Positions 5,451 to 9,709 of a DNA stretch of 9,709 nt are shown here, one piece after another. The position numbers and the translations under genes were made by a program. Below the pieces are notes generated by a model. The model was not told the DNA's origin. It searched no databases and was given only the letters and a program-made list of their open reading frames with translations. Positions within the stretch are counted from its first letter, which is position 1. Each line of letters starts with the position of its first letter. This DNA comes from Nocardioides sp. (GTDB taxonomy: Bacteria; Actinomycetota; Actinomycetes; Propionibacteriales; Nocardioidaceae): NCBI GenBank assembly GCA_030452025.1, contig JAKDNC010000086.1, positions 1-9,709 of the forward strand, read 5' to 3'.

Positions 5451-6771
5451 CAACTGCTCCGCGGAGTCCTCCCGAGTGGATCAGTGACCTCAAGATGTAG
5501 TGTTCCAGGTTCCTGAACCCCAACGCGATCCCGCGTAGGTGCTCCAACCGTCCGTTGATCGCCTCGACCGGCCCGTTGGATGCGCCGGTATCGAAGTACG
5601 CCAGGATTGCGGTCCGCTTACGCCACAGGGTCCGCCCCAACGTCGCCAGCTCCCCCAGCCCCCTGGGTACCCCGGACCTGATCCTCTTGATCAGCTTGAA
5701 CATCCTCAACTTGGCGTCCCCGGCCACCGGCTCGTCGTAGGCGGCGATGATCTCCTGGTAGAAGTCCCAGGTCAACTGCACCGCCACGTGCTCCTCGGCG
5801 GTCAACACCTCATCGAGACGTTCCGCACGGGCAGGGGTGACCAGACTCCGGCGGGTCAACATCAACCGGCGGATCCCGTACAACGGATCACCTTTACGGC
5901 CCCGGTGGCCCAACGTCTCGTTCTGGACCCGCTGGCGGCACAGATCCAACTTGCCGGCGGCCAGATGCACCACATGGAACGGATCCATTACCTGCCGTGC
6001 TTTGCCTACCTGCTCTGATGCTGCTTTCGCGTAGCCGGAGTAGCCGTCCATCGTCACAGTCTTCACCGTGTCGCGGAACCGCTTCGGCCTGGCGGCCAGC
6101 CAGTCACCGAACGCATCGGCCGACCGGCCGGGCACCATGTCCAGCAGGCGTGCCGGCCCGACACCGTCGACCTGTGGGGTCAGGTCGACGATCACGGTGA
6201 CGAAGCCCGGCGTGCCGTCACCGCGAACATGCTTCCATTTGTGCTCGTCGACGCCGAGGACCCGGACATGGTCAAGACGACCCGGGTCACCGCCGGTGAG
6301 ATGCCGGCACGCGGACAAGGCCAGGGTGCAGGTCTTCTTCCAACCGATCCCCAGGCCGCGGGCGCAGGCTTTCACGCTCATGCCGTCTGTCGCCATGCGC
6401 TGCAGGATCCAGCGGGTGACCCGGCGGGTCACCGATTGCCGGTCGTCGGCTGCCTGGGGGATCGAAGCACGGAAGATGGCGACGTTGCAGTCGCCGTTGC
6501 CGCAGACCAGCCGGGGTACACGTACGTGCAGGACGCTGGGGTGCCCGGCGATGGGCAGGTCTGTGAGTCGTCGTTCGACGTGGTCACGGACCCGGCAGCC
6601 CTGTCCGCAGCCCGGGCAGCTGAGGTCGACGGTCACCGGGTGGCAGTACAGGTGGGTGACGTCGCCGGCGTCGGCGGCGTTGTCGATGCTCAGGCCGAGT
6701 TCGGCGGTTCTGCAGATCGTGTCGGCGACGAGGTTCGGGGCAGCAACAGGCGTGACGGTAGGGTGAGACAT
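5440..6771 (-). CDS. ISL3-family transposase
   Basis: 443 residues, the normal full length for this family. An N-terminal zinc-binding region has CPGC (52-55) and C-x4-C (90-95). A helix-turn-helix region follows at about 115-150. The DDE transposase core contains Asp175 in VLGVDEHKW, Asp242 in TVTMDGYSGY and Glu403 in SNGPVEAINGR. The DPFHVVHLA motif (263-271) is also typical. The ATG at 6771 has only a close AGGA (3 nt spacing), so translation may be weak, which is common for transposases. The stop codon lies within the terminal repeat. It catalyses movement of the 5427-6919 element by acting on its 24-bp ends. All catalytic residues are present and the frame is uninterrupted. Confidence 0.95.
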   Translation of the reverse strand: MSHPTVTPVAAPNLVADTICRTAELGLSIDNAADAGDVTHLYCHPVTVDLSCPGCGQGCRVRDHVERRLTDLPIAGHPSVLHVRVPRLVCGNGDCNVAIFRASIPQAADDRQSVTRRVTRWILQRMATDGMSVKACARGLGIGWKKTCTLALSACRHLTGGDPGRLDHVRVLGVDEHKWKHVRGDGTPGFVTVIVDLTPQVDGVGPARLLDMVPGRSADAFGDWLAARPKRFRDTVKTVTMDGYSGYAKAASEQVGKARQVMDPFHVVHLAAGKLDLCRQRVQNETLGHRGRKGDPLYGIRRLMLTRRSLVTPARAERLDEVLTAEEHVAVQLTWDFYQEIIAAYDEPVAGDAKLRMFKLIKRIRSGVPRGLGELATLGRTLWRKRTAILAYFDTGASNGPVEAINGRLEHLRGIALGFRNLEHYILRSLIHSGGLRGAVDAL

Positions 6772-6895
6772 GGATCCTGGAGTGACTGATGAGGACGTTG
6801 AACACCTTCATCCTGTCACTGCAGGATCCTTCTGCTTTCCCGGCCCCTGACCCCTACATGTTGTAGCGGCCCATCCCGACGGCTTCACACTCGCT

Positions 6896-6919
6896 ACGCA
6901 CTCCGAAAGGCGAAGGGCC
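6896..6919 (-). repeat. ISL3 terminal inverted repeat, transposase 5' side
   Basis: Reverse complement starts GGCCCTTCGCC and pairs with 5427-5450 at 22 of 24 positions. Between it and the transposase start (6772-6895) lies the presumed transposase promoter, in which I see no clear consensus pair. Confidence 0.88.
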
Positions 6920-6927
6920 AGTTTATG
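6920..6927. repeat. Target-site duplication, right of ISL3 element
   Basis: AGTTTATG, identical to 5419-5426. Its last three bases are the start codon of the split small gene. Confidence 0.9.
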
Positions 6928-7053
6928 GCGAACGGTGACGTCGTCGCTGATCGGGGCTATCGTTACCGTATTGTCCAGATCGCTCAGAGCAATGTATCGA
7001 CGTGGTCGGTCCTGTCGGAGACTCTTCCCACCAGCACCCACCGGGTAGGATAA
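6925..7053 (+). pseudogene. Small gene (42 codons) cut off from its ribosome binding site by ISL3
   Basis: Joining the two sides of the ISL3 element restores AAAGGAG-TTT-ATG followed by an open frame of 42 codons ending in TAA at 7051. The product begins MANGDVVADRGYRYRIVQIA and continues with S/T-rich sequence to THRVG. The start codon is within the target duplication, so both copies of it survive, but only the left copy keeps the ribosome binding site. The coding sequence itself is complete. Spacing between the GGAG core and ATG is short (3 nt), which is the main doubt about this being a real gene. No family is recognised. The GDVV...YRIV beginning would suit a small beta-barrel, but that is a guess. 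The gene is convergent with the PIN toxin gene. Confidence 0.5.
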
Positions 7054-7109
7054 CATCTGGAATAACGGGAGGAAGCCCGTGAAGGGTTTAGCGACAAGAC
7101 GCGTGACTT

Positions 7110-7694
7110 TTACTCCAAGGCAATAGTCTGGAGTGCCCCACGTACTTGTTCGGCAAACTGGTTGCACCCGGAAGACTGTAGTGCATCGACCAGGGGTCTG
7201 CTGTTGGGGCGATTCTTCCAGTAGCTGAACTGGCTTCGTGTTGCAGGTAGTAAGCACTCAGGATGCGACCCGATGACCAGCATAAAGAAATCGTCCGCTG
7301 TATATACCTCGTACGGCTCGTCCTCTGGATGAGTCGTGAAGTCGCTTACCTTATTGTCAGTGAGGAGAATATCGGACCGTAGTGTCACAGCCGCCGCGTG
7401 AACGTGATAGTCGTTTTCATGATTCCCGGTGAAGGGTACGGTACTGGGGAAGTATTCCAGGGTCTCATCGATGCAATCTTTGATCATCTCCAGCCTGCGG
7501 TCTATCAGGTCGCTCGACGCTCTAGGGTTGTTCTTGCGAACATTTCTGAGTGCTTCGACAAAGACATCGTTCGTCGAGTGGAGTTGAAACATTCCGTCAT
7601 TAAGGCACCTGAGATGAAAGAGCCAATCAAATATTGTCTTACTGACAATGATGTTGGCATCTACGAATACTCGCTGCGTCATGGTTCGCAGCAT
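7110..7694 (-). CDS. PIN-domain toxin (VapC-like RNase)
   Basis: About 194 residues. The N-terminal PIN domain shows four spaced acidic residues of the metal-dependent RNase site: Asp in RVFVDANII (residue 12), Glu in DVFVEALRNV (47), Asp in ENDYHVHAAAV (95) and Asp in DILLTDNKVSDF (113). The C-terminal ~50 residues are outside the core. The start at 7694 is chosen because AAGG lies 5 nt upstream. A start at 7709 adds five residues but has no ribosome binding site, and a Met at 7682 is also possible. The gene follows an HTH antitoxin gene on the same strand, the known order for this PIN/excisionase-type toxin-antitoxin class. It is visibly more AT-rich than its neighbours, suggesting separate acquisition. 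The cleaved RNA target cannot be read from sequence. Confidence 0.85.
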   Translation of the reverse strand: MLRTMTQRVFVDANIIVSKTIFDWLFHLRCLNDGMFQLHSTNDVFVEALRNVRKNNPRASSDLIDRRLEMIKDCIDETLEYFPSTVPFTGNHENDYHVHAAAVTLRSDILLTDNKVSDFTTHPEDEPYEVYTADDFFMLVIGSHPECLLPATRSQFSYWKNRPNSRPLVDALQSSGCNQFAEQVRGALQTIALE

Positions 7695-7744
7695 ACCTGC
7701 CTTGGCCATTGACTAAAGACCCGGGCGCCAAGCTTATGGAGAAG

Positions 7745-7778
7745 GATGTGCGCTTGCGGCGCACATCACCGCTGGTGA
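7745..7778 (-). promoter_or_regulatory. Two overlapping perfect hairpins between antitoxin and toxin genes
   Basis: GATGTGCGC (7745-7753) and GCGCACATC (7759-7767) form a perfect 9-bp stem with a 5-nt loop. The next arms, TCACC and GGTGA (7766-7778, 3-nt loop), overlap it by two bases, so the two hairpins exclude each other. No T-run follows on the minus strand, so a classic terminator is not shown. Attenuation between antitoxin and toxin is a reasonable inference. Confidence 0.5.
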
Positions 7779-7782
7779 ACGG

Positions 7783-8223
7783 TTAGTCGTCGAAGACGTC
7801 GTCGTTCTCGACCTCGAAGGTGAGGAGACGATCGAGAGCCTTCTTGCGGTCGTGTGCCCGCTGCTGCTGTGCCTTCTGGACTTCGTCGCGGGTGAACCGC
7901 GTGTGAGATCCGACTTTGTAGGAGCCGATTTTTCCCTGCCGCGCCCACTTCATCAAAGTGGTTCGAGAGACGCCCAGCATGTCGGCGGCGACAGTACTGG
8001 TCAGCTCATTGGGGATCCTGCCGATCGAGACTTCCCCATGATCGGAGATGCTGGCCAGTGTCTGCAAGAGCACTCGCTCCACGCCTGCGGGGAGGGCGAT
8101 CTCCTGGCCATCACTTGTTTTCAGCGAGAGTGTGACACCCGGGGAGACGGGAGTGTTCTTTGCTTCTTCAATGATCGTTTCGTTGATTGAGATTTGCTGA
8201 TCGACGGGCATCGTTGCAGTCAT
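7783..8223 (-). CDS. HTH (excisionase/MerR-like) antitoxin of a PIN toxin-antitoxin pair
   Basis: 146 residues from the ATG at 8223, chosen because AAAGGAG precedes it at 5 nt. An upstream in-frame ATG at 8265 lies within the operator and has no ribosome binding site. The N-terminal half (~1-70) resembles the region that precedes the HTH in this antitoxin class (TSDGQEIALPAGVERVLLQTL). The DNA-binding domain is at ~75-118, with LTSTVAADMLGVSRTTLMKW and GSHTRFTRDEVQKA, the pattern of excisionase-family HTH_17 domains. The acidic tail (EVENDDVFDD) may contact the toxin. It should neutralise the PIN RNase encoded downstream and repress its own promoter by binding the half-site array at 8253-8289. 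The 88-bp gap to the toxin is longer than usual for such pairs and holds hairpins. Confidence 0.82.
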   Translation of the reverse strand: MTATMPVDQQISINETIIEEAKNTPVSPGVTLSLKTSDGQEIALPAGVERVLLQTLASISDHGEVSIGRIPNELTSTVAADMLGVSRTTLMKWARQGKIGSYKVGSHTRFTRDEVQKAQQQRAHDRKKALDRLLTFEVENDDVFDD

Positions 8224-8252
8224 GATGTCTCCTTTCCGTGCATCATGGACGC

Positions 8253-8289
8253 CACCGTGTTGCACGGTGTATCACGGTGTTGCACCGTG
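8253..8289 (-). promoter_or_regulatory. Operator with four 7-bp half-sites on a 10-bp period
   Basis: Half-sites CACCGTG (8253), CACGGTG (8263), CACGGTG (8273) and CACCGTG (8283) start exactly 10 bp apart, with 3-bp spacers TTG, TAT, TTG. The first two and the last two each form a perfect inverted repeat. The array sits between the predicted promoter and the antitoxin ribosome binding site, directly at the predicted transcript start. It is the likely autoregulatory operator. Confidence 0.75.
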
Positions 8290-8297
8290 TGGAACCC

Positions 8298-8327
8298 ACC
8301 CTAGACGGGTGTCACATACAAGTGCAA
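8298..8327 (-). promoter_or_regulatory. Predicted promoter of the toxin-antitoxin operon
   Basis: Minus-strand TTGCAC (8327-8322) and TAGGGT (8303-8298) are 18 bp apart. The -10 fits the loose TANNNT pattern of actinobacterial promoters. Transcription would begin near 8291, so the operator lies at the start site. The remaining stretch up to the IS3 copy (8328-8408) shows nothing else clear. Confidence 0.45.
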
Positions 8328-8476
8328 CCCTTGTGGGGTGCTTCTCGGTGCTGTCCCGAGTCCAGAGTTCCCACTGAGCTTGCGTGTGAAGGGCTCGCCC
8401 TGGACAAGGGGTCTGATGCATGAAGTGAGACACTGAGTGTTGAACGCTCACCGCGTTCACCGAGAGGATGTCTTTC

Positions 8477-8770
8477 ATGCCCAAACGCTATCCCCCAGAG
8501 TTTCGTGACGACGTCATCGCCGTGGCCCGAGCAGCTCAGAAAGCCGGCACACCCTTGACCCACGTCGCCGCGGACTTCGGTATCACCTCGTCGTGTCTGC
8601 GGCGCTGGCTGCGACTCGAGGCTGGTTCTGCCGCCTCCACGGCAGGAGATCAGGCTGATCTGGCTGCTGAGAACCGTCAGCTCAAAGCCCAGCTGCGCAG
8701 GGTCGAGCAGGAACGCGAGATCCTACGACGGGCTGCGGCGTACTTCGCCAAGGACGTCAACCCAAAATGA
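8477..8770 (+). CDS. IS3-family transposase OrfA (copy 2)
   Basis: Identical to the product of 2896-3189, including the HTH (THVAADFGITSSCLRRWL), the zipper-like coiled coil, the hairpin before the ribosome binding site and the A-AAA-TGA end. The start was chosen on the same grounds: the earlier ATG at 8468 directly abuts the GAGAGG. Confidence 0.9.
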   Translation: MPKRYPPEFRDDVIAVARAAQKAGTPLTHVAADFGITSSCLRRWLRLEAGSAASTAGDQADLAAENRQLKAQLRRVEQEREILRRAAAYFAKDVNPK

Positions 8771-9678
8771 TGTTCCCCTTCGTGGCCGATCTCGCCGCGG
8801 AGGGGATTGCCGTGGCAGTGACCTGCGCTGTGCTGGGACTGTCCCGGGCGTCGTACTACCGGTGGCGGCTCCGGCCGGTCACCGACGCTGAGATCACCGA
8901 GGCCTACCGGGCTAATGCCCTGTTCACCGCACACGCCCGGGACCCGGAGTTTGGGTACCGACTGCTGGCTGATCAGGCCCGGGAGGTCGGTGAGGCGATG
9001 GCCGATCGCACGGTGTGGCGGATCACCTCGGCCAACCGGTGGTTCAGCGTGTTCGGCAAGAAACGACGCCGTGGTGCCCGTCGGCCGGGCCCGGCGGTGC
9101 ACGACGATCTGTGCACCGTCACCGACGCCGACGGACGTGTGCGCCACCGGTTCAGCGCCACGGCGGCGAACCGGTTGTGGCTCACCGACATCACCGAGCA
9201 CCCCACAAAGGAGGGGAAACTGTACTGCTGTGCGATCAAAGACGTCTTCTCCGGCCGGATCGTCGGGTACGCCATCGACTCACATATGCACGCTGATCTG
9301 GCGGTACGGGCCTTGGACAACGCCGTGGCGATCCGCGCTGGTGCCGGTGAGGTTACCGGATGTGTGGTGCATAGCGACCGCGGATCCCAGTTCCGCAGCG
9401 GGGACTACCTCACCGCCCTGAAGCGCTACCGGATGGTCGGCTCGATGGGCAGAGTGGCTTCCTGTGGTGACAATGCGGCGATGGAGTCGTTTTTCGCCCT
9501 GCTGCAGAAAAACGTGCTGGACCGGCGGGTCTGGGACACCCGGGAGTCGTTGCGGGTGACGATCGTCACCTGGATTGAGCGCACGTATCACCGTCGTCGT
9601 CGGCAAGTGGGTCTGGGACGGTTGACCCCGGTGGAGTACGAGACCATGATGAAAACACCTGCCATCACGGCAGCGTAA
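8767..9678 (+). CDS. IS3-family transposase OrfB, DDE catalytic subunit (copy 2)
   Basis: 303 residues, identical to the copy 1 OrfB, with Asp141, Asp204 and Glu240 intact. It overlaps OrfA by ATGA in the -1 frame. Two intact, identical transposases in direct orientation mean either copy could mobilise itself or the whole bounded unit, and homologous recombination between them would delete the cargo. Confidence 0.95.
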   Translation: MMFPFVADLAAEGIAVAVTCAVLGLSRASYYRWRLRPVTDAEITEAYRANALFTAHARDPEFGYRLLADQAREVGEAMADRTVWRITSANRWFSVFGKKRRRGARRPGPAVHDDLCTVTDADGRVRHRFSATAANRLWLTDITEHPTKEGKLYCCAIKDVFSGRIVGYAIDSHMHADLAVRALDNAVAIRAGAGEVTGCVVHSDRGSQFRSGDYLTALKRYRMVGSMGRVASCGDNAAMESFFALLQKNVLDRRVWDTRESLRVTIVTWIERTYHRRRRQVGLGRLTPVEYETMMKTPAITAA

Positions 9679-9709
9679 CCAACCTGTCTCAGATCATGCA
9701 GCAGACCCT

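Larger units (their letters stand above)
5414..5516 (+). pseudogene. Orphaned ribosome binding site and start, now fused to ISL3 sequence
   Basis: AAAGGAG (5414-5420) and ATG (5424-5426) belonged to the small gene that now continues at 6925. After the ISL3 insertion, the ATG reads into the element for 30 codons (MGSSPFRVRQLLRGVLPSGS...) to a TGA at 5514. The read-through is antisense to the end of the transposase gene. The chimeric peptide is a by-product of insertion; I expect no function. Confidence 0.5.
5427..6919 (-). mobile_element. Complete ISL3-family insertion sequence
   Basis: 1493-bp element with 24-bp terminal inverted repeats (5427-5450 and 6896-6919, 22 of 24 matching). The ends begin GGCTCTTCGCC and GGCCCTTCGCC. 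A perfect 8-bp target duplication and a single intact transposase frame indicate a clean and fairly recent insertion. By element type it resembles the ISL3 elements of corynebacteria; I do not assign a specific name. Confidence 0.92.
2828..9708. mobile_element. Composite-transposon-like unit bounded by two IS3-family copies
   Basis: Two directly repeated 1300-bp IS3-family elements (2828-4127 and 8409-9708) enclose 4281 bp. The enclosed cargo is an unknown gene, an ISL3 insertion, a split small gene and an HTH/PIN toxin-antitoxin pair. The outer flank on the left is TAC (2825-2827). Only one base, T, is visible beyond the right copy, so an outer target duplication is possible but unproven. 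The structure could equally arise from two independent insertions. Confidence 0.55.
8409..9708 (+). mobile_element. IS3-family insertion sequence, right copy
   Basis: Same 1300-bp element as 2828-4127, in the same orientation and 5581 bp further on. By eye the two sequences agree base for base, and every reading frame within them translates identically. It is complete to CAGACCC, with one base of flank remaining before the window ends. The left flank is AAG. Confidence 0.88.

Noticed and set aside
6068..6789. Long rightward open frames across the ISL3 transposase.
   Set aside because: They are antisense shadows of a high-GC gene with clear DDE and zinc motifs on the other strand.
7080..7127. 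GTG-started 15-codon frame preceded by GGGAGGA, just after the split small gene.
   Set aside because: It is too short to support and overlaps the end of the toxin gene on the other strand. The nearby ACGGG/CCCGT stem (7065-7080) is also too weak to call a terminator.
2751..7771. The 12-mer CGCACATCACCG occurs both in the Abi leader (2751-2762) and in the toxin-antitoxin gap (7760-7771), hinting at a shared RNA element.
   Set aside because: A few exact 12-mer matches are expected by chance in about 10 kb, and the surrounding folds differ.

Overview
The window reads as an accessory, probably plasmid-borne, segment of a high-GC actinobacterium. Corynebacterium or a close relative is the best guess. 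The reasons are the GC-rich codon use, an ISL3-family element of the kind common in corynebacteria, a short ParA with a ribbon-helix-helix partner, and actinobacterial-style gene families (HTH/PIN toxin-antitoxin, Abi family). The genus is an inference; no replication gene or rRNA is present to confirm it.

Layout, left to right. (1) 1-1330 is a plasmid partition locus. A small unknown gene reads leftward. A centromere-like repeat cluster (323-397) contains the promoter of a parA-parB operon (442-1256). A second, inverted repeat cluster (1265-1304) follows the operon. (2) 1332-2827 holds two leftward genes: a serine resolvase and an Abi-family HEPN-type protein. Just upstream of the Abi gene is a roughly 60-nt leader (2705-2767) that can fold as an H-type pseudoknot. 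This resembles the non-coding RNAs known upstream of abiF genes and is the most interesting system in the window. (3) 2828-4127 and 8409-9708 are two copies, identical as far as I can read, of a 1300-bp IS3-family element in the same orientation. They enclose 4281 bp, giving a composite-transposon-like structure of 6881 bp. (4) The enclosed cargo has three parts. One is a leftward 384-codon gene of unknown function whose stop codon is supplied by the left IS copy. Another is a complete ISL3-family element (5427-6919) with 24-bp ends and a perfect 8-bp target duplication; it sits exactly at the start codon of a small rightward gene. The third is a leftward toxin-antitoxin pair, an excisionase-type HTH antitoxin followed by a PIN-domain toxin, preceded by a striking operator of four 7-bp half-sites on a 10-bp period.

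How the parts work together (inference): partition, a toxin-antitoxin pair and an Abi/HEPN unit are typical stabilisation and phage-defence functions of a plasmid. The resolvase would resolve multimers or cointegrates. The IS elements assembled and then disrupted the cargo. Three junctions record this: the IS3-derived stop codon, the ISL3 target duplication that splits a ribosome binding site from its gene, and the lack of a matching short target duplication around the left IS3 copy.
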